Positions 21,601-29,174 of a stretch of 64,000 nucleotides of DNA are shown here, in pieces; positions within the stretch are counted from its first letter, which is position 1, and the number at the start of each line of letters is the position of its first letter. The notes under the pieces are model-generated. The model had not been told where the DNA came from, did no database searches, and saw only the letters and a list, made by a program, of their open reading frames with translations. Origin of the DNA: JBGSKY01 sp041740995 (lineage in GTDB: Bacteria; Planctomycetota; Planctomycetia; Pirellulales; Pirellulaceae). Location of the stretch: positions 1 to 64,000 of the forward strand of contig JBGSKY010000209.1 of assembly GCA_041740995.1 (NCBI GenBank), written 5' to 3'. The translations under genes were made by a program, and so were the position numbers.

Positions 21601-22341
21601 ACAAAAAATTCTAAGCAGCGAAAATCGAAAAAATCTGTGCCGAAGCAGCAAGTGGAAGCCGACAAGTTGATCAGCTATACCGGTATCGCTTTACTGCCTG
21701 TGCTTGCGGCCGGACCGTACCATAATCGTGACGTCAATTCGCTGCCAGTTAATAAGCAAAATAACTTAAAAGCCAGCGATGATTTCATTGATCTAAATGA
21801 CTCCGACGATGCACGTGAATCGCACGATTCTGTAGCGAATCCGATGTTCGACAGTCACTTCTTTGATGCATTTCTAAACGCAATGGAGATGCTCGGCGAA
21901 TCGGATAGCGTCGATCTAATTGGAAACGAAATTATTGAGGCCGTTGCGCAAACTGTAAGTGAATTAGATCTGCTTGAATTGGAAATAGAGCCAACCGGCT
22001 CAGTCAGATTCGTATCGAGCGTATCGCCAGGCGATTGGTTTTTACGGCTGGAGCCAAGTTCTGATGCGGTCAAACTAAGTTTTCGATTGCCTGTCGATTC
22101 GATTCATCAACTTGGTCTGCCAAATATTCGGATCGGTCGTAGAAGATCAGGAAAAAATGCTCAATTGGCCGCTGAAGAAGTGACTAGTTTCGCCGTTACG
22201 AGCGGGAAGAATTGGGTTCTGGCCAATTTTAATATCCAAGAAACGAGCATTATGGATCGTGACGAACTAGTCACTTGGATAACGGAAGCTGTTTATAAAT
22301 TTCACGATTTCGTGAACGAACCGCGATTAGTGAATGATTGA
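15607..22341 (+). CDS. uvrA: Tandem double-length UvrA excinuclease subunit
   Basis: Two complete UvrA proteins are joined head to tail in one 2244-residue chain. UvrA is the damage-recognition ATPase of nucleotide excision repair and normally works as a dimer with four ATPase sites. Unit 1 covers about 1-1030 and unit 2 about 1070-2020. All four Walker A motifs are intact (about 34-41, 731-739, 1090-1097, 1706-1713), as are four LSGGE signatures, four LDEP Walker B motifs and the zinc-binding CxxC pairs of both units. The linker (about 1035-1060) is Lys-rich. Unit 1 has a Lys/Ser/Thr-rich insertion near residues 220-245. A final stretch of about 220 residues, acidic at first, matches nothing I recognise. 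I chose the ATG at 15607 over an upstream in-frame TTG. The chain may fold as a built-in pseudo-dimer. Confidence 0.95.
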   Translation: MHVDRNIVVRGAREHNLQNVDLSLPHGQLICFTGVSGSGKSSLAFDTIYAEGQRRYLESLSSYARQFIGQLPKPDVDHLSGLSPSISISQKSTSHNPRSTVGTITEIQDFMRVLFARVGTSFCHNCDRPVEAQTLDQICAKVRRTFAGQQVLVLAPLIRLQKGEHRDLFEQLLRQGFSRARVDGEIVDLSNPPRLEKLKKHSIELVVDRLSIEQARIETSASRTQNTKTKKAISKSTVPDVPSDMVDSLGTAPEFRQMHDALSTAIRLGEGSVIVTVLIDTESTTTAKTDVSTAKDQKRRSKKTASTADHEDATESTYSTQFACSHCSLSFEVPSPQLLSFNSPQGMCRQCHGLGVTYSYKSEEIVADDSLSIRGGAITLLGVWTNLSKVNQRRLRSIGEAAEKFFSLGKGYLLRTPWKKLAPELRNFWLHGSDKPLTVKSTSSRATRGNLANFSGLLPEFKKVWETTNNPMLRRQHEKLMQESTCPACQGQRLNPQARHLRLQTASKLESLQSKPWRSIADLGDMPLAEAREFFEAIQLDEIGWQIASEAVKEIRSRLGFLLEVGLEYLALNRTAPTLSGGESQRIRLASQIGSGLNGVTYVLDEPSIGLHPRDNDRLIKSLKRLRDIGNTLLVVEHDEDTMLASDIVVDFGPGPGVRGGKLLEIGSCDSLSANKESLTGDYLSGRRTIGRPETRRNGNGKFIKIFGARHHNLQNVDVEIPLGKLVCVTGVSGSGKSSLISDILSPTLENMLMKAQKKPGDHDSISGAEQLDKIIDIDQSPIGRTPRSNPATYVKVFDEIRNLYTQLTESKRRGYAAGRFSFNTAGGRCSACEGNGATRLDMEMLADLWVPCPVCDGRRYDLETLEVQWKGKSVADVLEMDVQEALLHFENVPKIAEKLQTLHDVGLDYIKLGQPSPTLSGGEAQRIKLAKELSRRSTGKTFYVLDEPTTGLHFHDISMLLSVLQKLVELGNTIVVVEHNLDLIQAADWVIDLGLEGGHKGGQIIACGTPEEVAENPESYTGVALKRYFESQLEKSKPKRNKRIKAAKLPKATDSASIQKQIVVEGAQSHNLKSVDVTIERDAMTVFCGHSGSGKTSLAMDTIYAEGQRRYVESLSSYARQFVGQMPKPIVDRISGLSPAVALEQKNLGHTPRSTVGTVTEIYDYLRVFMARVAQMRCPACLMPVRSQTVDQIVEQVLQYPDGTRALILAPMYESTAFPDSPLDDTFFDKLLADGFSRVRINGMTQTLADRKPLDYRKRHEIQVVTDRVEISKKSRSRIADSIEQALKLSQGRVQIAVQSDSRKEPDWDLQTHSLSLACVKCGTSYLQLTPHNYSFNTSVGWCSSCSGLGTQYGTNLDLLIDPTRSLRESGSFLWPDVRISKSQAMLSVLCAELQIDPNCPIGSLTSTKKNLLVFGTHDRWFDVPSTDQNPIGFSFQYRGIFPALELASRSSVALRMRLNDYVGEVACIDCGGSRVRSEAAHAVFRELTVVDLVNMPLGKLLATIQSWKLQEHEQKMAGELIAEMEKRLSFLCEVGLEYLTLGRVANTLSGGEAQRIRLASQLGSGLCGVLYVLDEPTIGLHPRDNSRLISALHRLRDHGNTLLVVEHDRDVIASSDYLCDFGPGSGSLGGSIVAMGPVQEVKQKSIGVTGPYLSGQNAISIPSNRRPVLKNSEVKWLTVRDAHLNTLRHIDAAFPLGRMTVVTGPSGSGKSSLINGILYPALAKRIHRTNAQPGPHRTIDGLREIDKVIRVDQSPLGNSPSSTPATYTGVFDAIRECFASLPEARTLRKTSRDFSFNVFGGRCEKCEGNGQCKIEMHFLPDVWVECDACGGKRYDSEILTIRYKDKSIFDVLTMSIAEAAVLFDERPKISRVLSILEDVGLGYMSLGQSAPTLSGGEAQRVKLASELARPSTGRTLYLLDEPTTGLHFDDIAKLLKVFDRLVDAGNTLIVVEHNLDVIKCADWIIDLGPEAGWDGGQIVFAGTPEQLAEFATESIATKNSKQRKSKKSVPKQQVEADKLISYTGIALLPVLAAGPYHNRDVNSLPVNKQNNLKASDDFIDLNDSDDARESHDSVANPMFDSHFFDAFLNAMEMLGESDSVDLIGNEIIEAVAQTVSELDLLELEIEPTGSVRFVSSVSPGDWFLRLEPSSDAVKLSFRLPVDSIHQLGLPNIRIGRRRSGKNAQLAAEEVTSFAVTSGKNWVLANFNIQETSIMDRDELVTWITEAVYKFHDFVNEPRLVND

Positions 22342-22346
22342 GTTCT

Positions 22347-23720
22347 CTAGTCTGGTTTAATCGAGCCTCGATAGAATTTCGCAATTTGTTCAATAGGCAC
22401 GCCAAGGTGGTAAGCGATGATACAAAGCTGATTTTTTAAAGTCGTACGAATAACGCCGTGTCGCTCCCATCTCCGGCTCGATGTTGTTACCTGTTTAGAC
22501 AAGCAAACTATTTTCCCGATTCTCTTGGCACGCTGGATCAATTCATAATCTTCCATGAGTGGCAAATTGCGAAAGCCGCGAAGCCGGAAAAAATCAGTTG
22601 CGCGGAAAAACAGAGCTTGGTCGCCATAGGGCTGCTTGAGCCAAGATGATCGCAAATTCGCCATCGTTTCAATGACTCGAAGGCTTGTTTTTCTGCCGTC
22701 AAGTGCAAGTGAAAAAGCGCCAGCTACATTGGCTTGATCGATCAGTGCGGATTGAATCAAAGCCGGGAATCGCTTCGGTAGTCGCGTATCGGCATGCAAG
22801 AACAGTAGCGTTTGCCCACTCGCCATCGCCGCTCCGGCATTCATCTGTCGTCCGCGTCCGCTATTCGAGACGAAGACTTTACAATTGAAATCGCTAGCAA
22901 GTTCAACTGTCGAATCGTAACTGCCACCATCAACAAGAATAATCTCAGTTTCTACGGGAACGTCGTTGTTTTTGTCGCTCAGCGTTCGCGTCAATGCGTC
23001 TAGTGTTTCACCGATGTGTAGCGCTTCATTGAACGTCGGAATGATGATCGACAGTTGATTCGCATTGATCTGCGGCAAGAAAGATCCAAGTTCTCCGCCA
23101 ATCGCACGACAGTGGACTAAATCTTCAGGCTCGTCTATGTCCGGTAAAGAATGGAGCAATGAATACTTTAAGCCGTTTGCTCGACAACGTTTCAAAGTTT
23201 GTTCCAAGACTTTCGGCGTGCTCCAATTGATTTCTTCAAAAATCTCGTCTTCGGGTCTTCGGAGGCCGATCAGATAATAACCGCCGTCGGTCGCTGGTCC
23301 AATGACGACGTCGTTGGAATCGAGCTTTGACCACGCTGCGTCGATGACATGTTGGTTGATATCGGGGCAGTCCGAGCCGATCGCAACAACGCGTTTAGAT
23401 CCCTCAGCAAACGCGGTCCGTATCGCGTTTTGTAGACGCTTTCCGAGCGATTCGCCTTTCTGCGGAACGAATCTAATTTTCGAGCTGATGCGACATGTAG
23501 GGAAGCAGATTTCGATGTTATCACCTGAACCGGCGAAGTGCGCTTCGACGCTTGCATGGTTCGCATCGGCAATTGCACTGAGTAGGTCGAAGGTTCGTTT
23601 GCACAACGCCAGATGTAGCGATGAAACTCCGTCAATTCCGAGCGTGGGAATCAAACGAGTCTTCGATTTGCCGCGCTCTGGAACTCGTGTTAGTAGAACA
23701 ATACGATTTTGCAAATTCAC
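22347..23720 (-). CDS. Fused TIGR04282 / TIGR04283 glycosyltransferase-like protein
   Basis: One 457-residue chain joins two families that are usually separate genes. Residues about 1-205 are a TIGR04282 (DUF2064) nucleotidyl/glycosyltransferase-fold domain, with VPERGKSKTRL, GSDCPDI and ATDGGYYLIGL. Residues about 225-445 are a TIGR04283 GT2 glycosyltransferase, with IIPTFNEALHIGETL, LVDGGSYDST, a Gly-Arg-Gly loop and FLHADTRLP. Both families are named for arsenosugar-type biosynthetic clusters, where a DUF547 protein is also a frequent neighbour. That is the case here: its start overlaps the DUF547 stop by 4 bp (ATGA), so translation is coupled. The arsenic-specific radical SAM partner (ArsS) is not in the window, so the end product is unknown. 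The gene converges on uvrA with a gap of only 5 bp. Confidence 0.9.
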   Translation of the reverse strand: MNLQNRIVLLTRVPERGKSKTRLIPTLGIDGVSSLHLALCKRTFDLLSAIADANHASVEAHFAGSGDNIEICFPTCRISSKIRFVPQKGESLGKRLQNAIRTAFAEGSKRVVAIGSDCPDINQHVIDAAWSKLDSNDVVIGPATDGGYYLIGLRRPEDEIFEEINWSTPKVLEQTLKRCRANGLKYSLLHSLPDIDEPEDLVHCRAIGGELGSFLPQINANQLSIIIPTFNEALHIGETLDALTRTLSDKNNDVPVETEIILVDGGSYDSTVELASDFNCKVFVSNSGRGRQMNAGAAMASGQTLLFLHADTRLPKRFPALIQSALIDQANVAGAFSLALDGRKTSLRVIETMANLRSSWLKQPYGDQALFFRATDFFRLRGFRNLPLMEDYELIQRAKRIGKIVCLSKQVTTSSRRWERHGVIRTTLKNQLCIIAYHLGVPIEQIAKFYRGSIKPD

Positions 23721-24577
23721 TTCGACTTTGGATTGCCTTTCGATGGGTCTGATTGATCGTTCAAACTCCAGTCGTATTGCAAATAGTCAACTTTGGCTTG
23801 GCCGCTCTCAGCCAAAGGTCTTGCTGAATCGGGAAGGTACGGCGCGATCGCCTTGAGTTTCGCAGAATCATCTTTGCCAAAATCTTCCCCGTACCAGTCT
23901 AAAATGCTTGATAGCTGAAGTGTTGGTGACGAAGGATCATGCTTGAATTTGGTCTCATCGGCAAAAAAGTCTTTCGCGTTATTCGTCAATTGCTCGTCTA
24001 AATCTTCGGCCGCGTAGGCTTCGTTCCGCAATTTTGGACAGCTGTTTGACGCACATACGATAGCGAAATGGATTCGCGGATCGAACATCTTTCGAAGGAT
24101 CTTGTGCTCGATATCGTCAAGCGAATAAGCTGACCCAGCGACCCGCAGTTTTAAATCTTTCCACAAGTTGTACCCAAACATAGCTGCCGTATGATTGCGG
24201 ATGCTGGAAGTTGGGTACTCGCGAAGGATTCCTTTCACGGTCAGTGCGTTGTAAGCGTTAATCCAAAATGCTAGTTGCTGTCGCTTATCAGCGTCAGTTG
24301 CGAAAATGTCGGCACTCGAAAGATGATTCAGGTACGTGTCCAATTCAGTTACTGCATCAAAATCAGATTTCCAACCACCGTAGTCAATTGCTCCCTCGCT
24401 ATCAACAAATTGCTTCAGAAGCGAATTCCATTTAGCGTGATCGATCTTCGAAACGCTAACACGATCGGCTTCTTTAATCTCTCGACCGACAAACACCGTT
24501 GACCCCGCATAAATTGTGAGTGGCCCGCAAAAAAGCGAATATAGAATTGAAGCGATAACATATGGAAAGTAGTTCAT
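23717..24577 (-). CDS. DUF547 domain protein, exported
   Basis: This 286-residue protein has a hydrophobic N-terminal segment (about 1-24), probably a signal peptide or anchor, and a DUF547 domain (about 95-235). Family landmarks visible are FWINAYNALTVKGIL, SLDDIEHKILR, the cysteine-containing FAIVCASNSCPKLR, and the late LSSILDWYGEDFG. DUF547 proteins resemble the papain/transglutaminase fold, with the conserved histidine and cysteine taken as possible catalytic residues; no reaction has been firmly assigned. It overlaps the downstream fused glycosyltransferase by 4 bp, a pairing that recurs with TIGR04282/TIGR04283 genes and suggests a common pathway. Confidence 0.87.
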   Translation of the reverse strand: MNYFPYVIASILYSLFCGPLTIYAGSTVFVGREIKEADRVSVSKIDHAKWNSLLKQFVDSEGAIDYGGWKSDFDAVTELDTYLNHLSSADIFATDADKRQQLAFWINAYNALTVKGILREYPTSSIRNHTAAMFGYNLWKDLKLRVAGSAYSLDDIEHKILRKMFDPRIHFAIVCASNSCPKLRNEAYAAEDLDEQLTNNAKDFFADETKFKHDPSSPTLQLSSILDWYGEDFGKDDSAKLKAIAPYLPDSARPLAESGQAKVDYLQYDWSLNDQSDPSKGNPKSK

Positions 24578-24741
24578 GATCTGTATATTCCGTGCAAACG
24601 CTTTCTAGCTATGAAGAACCTAATCGAAAAGAGGTCTAAACCGTTTGAGGAACGGAGAGTTTCAAACCACTTTTCGGATAAGCTCGATTTTTTGTCTGTA
24701 ATCAATCTTACGTTTTGCTGGTTACCTTTGCATTTTGCTGG

Positions 24742-25812
24742 CTACTGAGCAACTGCAGCAACCGCGTGCTCTAGCAGAGTCGTTCGGTTTTCCAGCGATA
24801 AATTTAGCGGCAGTTGAGCGACCCCAATCAACCGTCGGATCACTTCTATGGCGGACCATTGTTCAACTAGATCGATTGCAATTTTAGAGTGATTATGAGT
24901 CGCTTCTTGCTGATACGCTTGAAGGAATATTTCGCGAAGTCGAGCGCAGTTTTGCATTGAAAAATCGCTCAAATTCAGATGTGCGATGACGATTGCCAAG
25001 TCGAATTCAGGATTACCAAGATACGAAAATTCGGGATCGATGATCTTTATACTGCCGTTGGATCTTAGCCAGCTACCTGGATAAAAATCTCCGTGAATTA
25101 AGCAAGAGCCTTCGCTCAAGTACAAAGCTGCTAAGCGTCGTCGTTCCAAATTAAATCGACTATTTTCTTTCATTCGAAGTCTTAAATCCACAGCGAATTC
25201 TTCTAGCCCCGGTGTGATTGCATTGAGGCTGAACGGCAAATCGTTTTGATACGGAATTTCGAAGATGTGTTCGTGATTGAGCTGGCGCAAGTTGAAGTTC
25301 TGAAAATTACTGCGCTGCTCGACAGATATCGGTACGTGGTGCAATCTAGCCAGCCACTGCCCAAGGATTTGGAGATCTTGCTCCAGTGCATCGATTTGGT
25401 CAGAAAAATTGTAGATGAAGCAAAAATCTTGAGACTCTCCAACATCTTCTAGAACTAAAGCGAAATGGTCAGGGATCGCGGTCACCAAACGAGGCATGTT
25501 TTCAGCGATCTTTGGACTGCTTCGGACGGCTTTATAAAATGCAATCTCAGCAAAGACTCGTTCGACCGGCGCAGCGATCATTGGATACTTCTGGACCCAA
25601 GGTCGCGATTGCTTGAAGATGAAATTTCCTTGGGTTGTCTCAATTCGTAGCGTCAAGTTCATGTTGCCAGCACCGGCGCGATGGGCGCCAATGACGCGAT
25701 CGTGTGGTGATAGCACAGAATACGACTTCAGAATCATTTCAATTTTTGACGTCGACGTTTCGTCAAGCCAAAGTTCGGGTCGCTGTACTGCGACATCATT
25801 GTGTCGGTTCAA
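24742..25812 (-). CDS. Phosphotransferase of the aminoglycoside/methylthioribose kinase fold
   Basis: This 356-residue protein has the APH kinase fold. The catalytic loop is LIHGDFYPGSWL and the metal-binding segment is IIDPEFSYLGNPEFDLA. The N-terminal lobe contains an invariant-type lysine in NFIFKQSRPWVQKY. The IDPEF plus DLA arrangement is closer to methylthioribose kinase (MtnK) than to antibiotic-modifying enzymes, so a small sugar or nucleoside-like substrate is more likely than an aminoglycoside. The start appears to be a TTG one base after the stop of the upstream ADP-ribosylglycohydrolase gene. The next ATG is about 25 codons in and would cut the N-terminal segment. The close spacing implies a shared pathway with that hydrolase. 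Confidence 0.78.
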   Translation of the reverse strand: MNRHNDVAVQRPELWLDETSTSKIEMILKSYSVLSPHDRVIGAHRAGAGNMNLTLRIETTQGNFIFKQSRPWVQKYPMIAAPVERVFAEIAFYKAVRSSPKIAENMPRLVTAIPDHFALVLEDVGESQDFCFIYNFSDQIDALEQDLQILGQWLARLHHVPISVEQRSNFQNFNLRQLNHEHIFEIPYQNDLPFSLNAITPGLEEFAVDLRLRMKENSRFNLERRRLAALYLSEGSCLIHGDFYPGSWLRSNGSIKIIDPEFSYLGNPEFDLAIVIAHLNLSDFSMQNCARLREIFLQAYQQEATHNHSKIAIDLVEQWSAIEVIRRLIGVAQLPLNLSLENRTTLLEHAVAAVAQ

Positions 25813-25813
25813 A

Positions 25814-27148
25814 TTATGGTTGACTTTCTACGATCAAATGCCCTTTGTCCTTTTGATGACGGCAGGCATTCACGACTTCAAACCAATCGGAAATTGATTC
25901 GCCGTAATCGGCCTTCAGCCGCGCGTCTAGTTGTTCTCGCATCGCGATAGGAAAGATATCGACGCCGTGAACCGCACCAATCATGCAACCGAGCACCTGA
26001 GTGTATGAGTCACTGTCGTGTCGGAAATCGAGAGTCAATTGCATCGCGGCCAAAGGTTCATAGTTGCAGAAAATTAAGATGCTAATTGGGACCAGCAAGG
26101 TAAAATGCGCATCCCACCAATAAACCGGATGGCCTTCGGTTTCCAGCAATCTAAAAAGTTCGGCAGGCTTGCCTGCCGCTCGTTCGGCGAACTCAAACGC
26201 TTTGTTCAACCAATGGCTCAGCGGTCGGCCGACATACGGCACGTCTGTCAGATTGTAAGGATCCGTCGCGTGCATTGTTTGCAAAAGAACTCGCCAGCGA
26301 TCCTCGATACTCGCACTATCAACGTCATTGCCTAGCGTCGCGGCCAAACCGGCAACAAGTCCCGCCGTCATGTCACGTGCGGTCGGCGAATCCACGAAAT
26401 CAATCGCATATGCTGACAGATATGCCGCGTTTGGTTCGCCTGAAAAGACGGCGGCCAGCGGTGGTAAAGCCATCTGGCCGGAGCAGTTGTCGACGCCGCT
26501 CCACAATCGTTCGACTGGCTTTGCCGAGTTTGGATCTCGGTCTCCCAAAAGCCAACGTGCAGCAAATCGATATTCGCGATATCCGATTTCGTTCAATTCA
26601 GCAATCTTTGCCTCCGGTGTAACCCTTTGTTTGGGCGTAAATTCGCAATAGGCGGTAGCGAAATCATCGACAGTAATCGGCCAATGTTTTGTCGAAATCG
26701 CTTTGCGAATCGTACGCATTAACACAATCTTGTGCCTTGTATCGTCTGTAATGGTTCCAGCATGCGCGTGGTCGGTCCATGGCCCATAGGGTTCGGCTAG
26801 TGGGCGCAGTTCACCATATTCTCGCATTACTAGTGTGTCAGACCAATCTTTCAAATCCTCGGGCTTGACCGTTCTTTCCTTTGACCAACCTCGTGTACAA
26901 GGAAGCTCTTTATCGACCAAAGGACCCTGTTGAAATTCGATTGGCCCACCAAGAGCATCGCCGATCGCCCCGCCGTATAGCAATCCCAGGACGCGAGGCT
27001 TTTGCAAATCGCTAAATATTGCGAAAGAGCTTGAATCAGTGCCCGCGATGCTAAATTCGACAATCTGCCCTTTCAGCCAAATATAGTTCAGCATCGCAAA
27101 AGAAGTCGTAACGAATTGTCGCCTCGATCGGCAAATGACATCGATCAT
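25814..27148 (-). CDS. ADP-ribosylglycohydrolase family protein
   Basis: This 444-residue protein belongs to the ADP-ribosylglycohydrolase (ARH/DraG) family, which cleaves N- or O-glycosidic ADP-ribose bonds using two Mg ions. The metal and substrate motifs are GLLYGGAIGDALGG (about 54-67), TITDDTRHKIV, and the late GNDVDSAS in place of the usual G-D-x-D. Before the domain lies an odd N-terminus containing SRRQF, which looks like a twin-arginine signal but is followed by only a short hydrophobic stretch interrupted by lysine. An alternative ATG at 27094 would remove it. The gene is followed almost without gap by a kinase. The pair suggests release and then phosphorylation of a ribosyl compound, which is inference. 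Confidence 0.86.
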   Translation of the reverse strand: MIDVICRSRRQFVTTSFAMLNYIWLKGQIVEFSIAGTDSSSFAIFSDLQKPRVLGLLYGGAIGDALGGPIEFQQGPLVDKELPCTRGWSKERTVKPEDLKDWSDTLVMREYGELRPLAEPYGPWTDHAHAGTITDDTRHKIVLMRTIRKAISTKHWPITVDDFATAYCEFTPKQRVTPEAKIAELNEIGYREYRFAARWLLGDRDPNSAKPVERLWSGVDNCSGQMALPPLAAVFSGEPNAAYLSAYAIDFVDSPTARDMTAGLVAGLAATLGNDVDSASIEDRWRVLLQTMHATDPYNLTDVPYVGRPLSHWLNKAFEFAERAAGKPAELFRLLETEGHPVYWWDAHFTLLVPISILIFCNYEPLAAMQLTLDFRHDSDSYTQVLGCMIGAVHGVDIFPIAMREQLDARLKADYGESISDWFEVVNACRHQKDKGHLIVESQP

Positions 27149-27287
27149 AATTCAGAATTGATATGCCCGAAAAACAAGTGCAAAAGTTATACGGCAGTCG
27201 AAAGCGATTGGATTCGAAAATTGTCGTGACGCTTTAGTTGAGTTTAGCATTGTCTTCTCGGGTTTGATTCACGAGACAACAGAATGG

Positions 27288-29120
27288 CTACAACGACCCA
27301 GCGTAGCGATGTAGCATGTTGGCATACACGCCGGGGACTTCACGAAGCGATTCGTGTGTTCCACGTTGGACAATTTGGCCAGTGTCGAGTACGAAGATTT
27401 GGTCAGCAGTGCGAATTGTAGAAAGCCGATGGGCGATGATTATCGTCGTGCGATTTTCTTGCAATCGCGTTATTGCGGCTTGTATTCGCAACTCGGTCAT
27501 CGTGTCGATTGAGCTGGTTGCCTCGTCAAGTATCAAGATGCTTGGTCGCGCCAACATGGCTCGGGCCAGACAGATGACTTGCCTCTGCCCCGCACTGAGA
27601 GTTGCGCCTCGTGAACCGACCTCGGTCGACAAACCATCTGGCAGTGATTCGACAATGTCGGCGCATCCCAGTTCGCATAGCGCGTACCACAGTTCATCGT
27701 CCTTTGCGTTCGGAACGGGCAGTCGCAAGTTGTCTGCGATCGTGCCTGAAAAGAGATAATTTTGTTGTGGAACAATCGCAATATTCCGCGTCAAAGTCGC
27801 TCGCGAGAGACTTGCTAAGTCGTATCCGTCGATAATGATCGAACCGGAAGTAGGCGAATAAAATCGAGGAATTAAGTTGCTTAAAGTCGATTTTCCGCCG
27901 CCGCTGGCCCCCACCAAGGCGACCGTTTGGCCAGCCGCAATTCGAAGCGAGACATCGCGCAGTACTAAAGTGGTTGCGGATTGTTCGAACGCCGCCTTTT
28001 CCGTGTCTTCTCGAGTGATAGTTTGTGCTTGATAGCCAAAGCTTACGTTTCGAAATTCAATCTCGCCCTGCAATCGATCGACTTCCAATGAAGCTTGTTC
28101 GTCGATTGTATCGACCGGCATCGCGAGCAAATCAAAGACTCGCTCGGCACCAGCCATCGCCGTAAGAGCTTGGTTGTATTGCGACGCAAGAACTTGAATT
28201 GGATTAAAAAAAATGTTGGCCAAGAAAAAAAATTGGATCAAATCACGCAGTGGCGTCGCTTGGTTTCCCTGAAGCGCAAGCGTACCGCCAACTGCGATGA
28301 GAGCCGCTAAAAAAAGTTGCGAATTTAGCTCGATCAATGGCAGAAACAGTCCTGAAATCCGAGTGGCACGCATATTGTGACTCGCATGCCGATCAACCAT
28401 AGTCGCAAACTGCTCGGCATTCTGTGGCCCACGCACAAACGCTTGTGTGACTTTCATGCCAGCGATATTTTCGGCGATCCATGAAGTGACCTTGGAAAAA
28501 TTCTCTTGGATATCTCGATACGCTTGGCTTAATCGAGACTGGAACAATCGATTGGCCAGCCAAAAAAGTGGCGACATCGCAATGACAATTAGAAAGAGAG
28601 TTACGCTGTACCACGCCATCAGCAGACCGGCAAAAAACATCTGCCCGAGACCGATCAACGAGACGAACATCACGTCCTGAACACCGGTTCGAACTGCGTT
28701 GCAATCACCGCTGACTCGGGAGAGGATACGTCCAACTTTTGTGCGATGAAAGTACGCCATCGGCATCCGCTGCAGATGATTAAAGACGTCACGGCGGAGG
28801 TTATTGACTACCGCTTCACCCAGCTCTAACGTCAGTCGTTGGCGAAAGTGCAGCGTTAGTTGCATGACGATGCACAGAAGAGAAAATAATGCGACTGATA
28901 TGAAGATCAGCCGCATATTTTGCGACCGCGCGATGGGGCCATCAATGATGGCGCCGATTGCCCACGCGAATGCCGGTTGCTGGATTGCACGGATAACGAC
29001 ACAAAATAGCAACCAATTTCGCTTGACGCGGAATGGCTGCATCAATGCAAAGATGCGAACAATGATCGACCACTGCAGGGGGCGTACAGCGGGTTCGCGT
29101 TGACTGGCATCGGTAAGCAT
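27288..29120 (-). CDS. ABC exporter, fused membrane and ATPase domains (MsbA-like)
   Basis: This 610-residue half-transporter has an N-terminal six-helix membrane domain (about 25-320) and a C-terminal nucleotide-binding domain. The ATPase carries Walker A GASGGGKST, a signature LSAGQRQ (Ala instead of the usual Gly at the third position), Walker B ILILDEATSSID and the switch histidine in IIAHRLST. Such proteins work as homodimers and flip or export lipids, peptides or drugs. It starts 55 bp downstream of cysNC on the same strand, but there is no functional link visible between them. Substrate cannot be told from sequence; an MsbA-like lipid-A or a multidrug role are both possible. Confidence 0.93.
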   Translation of the reverse strand: MLTDASQREPAVRPLQWSIIVRIFALMQPFRVKRNWLLFCVVIRAIQQPAFAWAIGAIIDGPIARSQNMRLIFISVALFSLLCIVMQLTLHFRQRLTLELGEAVVNNLRRDVFNHLQRMPMAYFHRTKVGRILSRVSGDCNAVRTGVQDVMFVSLIGLGQMFFAGLLMAWYSVTLFLIVIAMSPLFWLANRLFQSRLSQAYRDIQENFSKVTSWIAENIAGMKVTQAFVRGPQNAEQFATMVDRHASHNMRATRISGLFLPLIELNSQLFLAALIAVGGTLALQGNQATPLRDLIQFFFLANIFFNPIQVLASQYNQALTAMAGAERVFDLLAMPVDTIDEQASLEVDRLQGEIEFRNVSFGYQAQTITREDTEKAAFEQSATTLVLRDVSLRIAAGQTVALVGASGGGKSTLSNLIPRFYSPTSGSIIIDGYDLASLSRATLTRNIAIVPQQNYLFSGTIADNLRLPVPNAKDDELWYALCELGCADIVESLPDGLSTEVGSRGATLSAGQRQVICLARAMLARPSILILDEATSSIDTMTELRIQAAITRLQENRTTIIIAHRLSTIRTADQIFVLDTGQIVQRGTHESLREVPGVYANMLHRYAGSL

Positions 29121-29174
29121 GCAGGAAGTCTAAGCAATAGCCGACTTACGCTCAACGCTCAATTCATGGTCTCG

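Noticed and set aside
24742..25812. Aminoglycoside-resistance kinase
   Set aside because: The fold is shared, but the IDPEF and DLA motifs and the coupling to an ADP-ribosylglycohydrolase point to a metabolic kinase.
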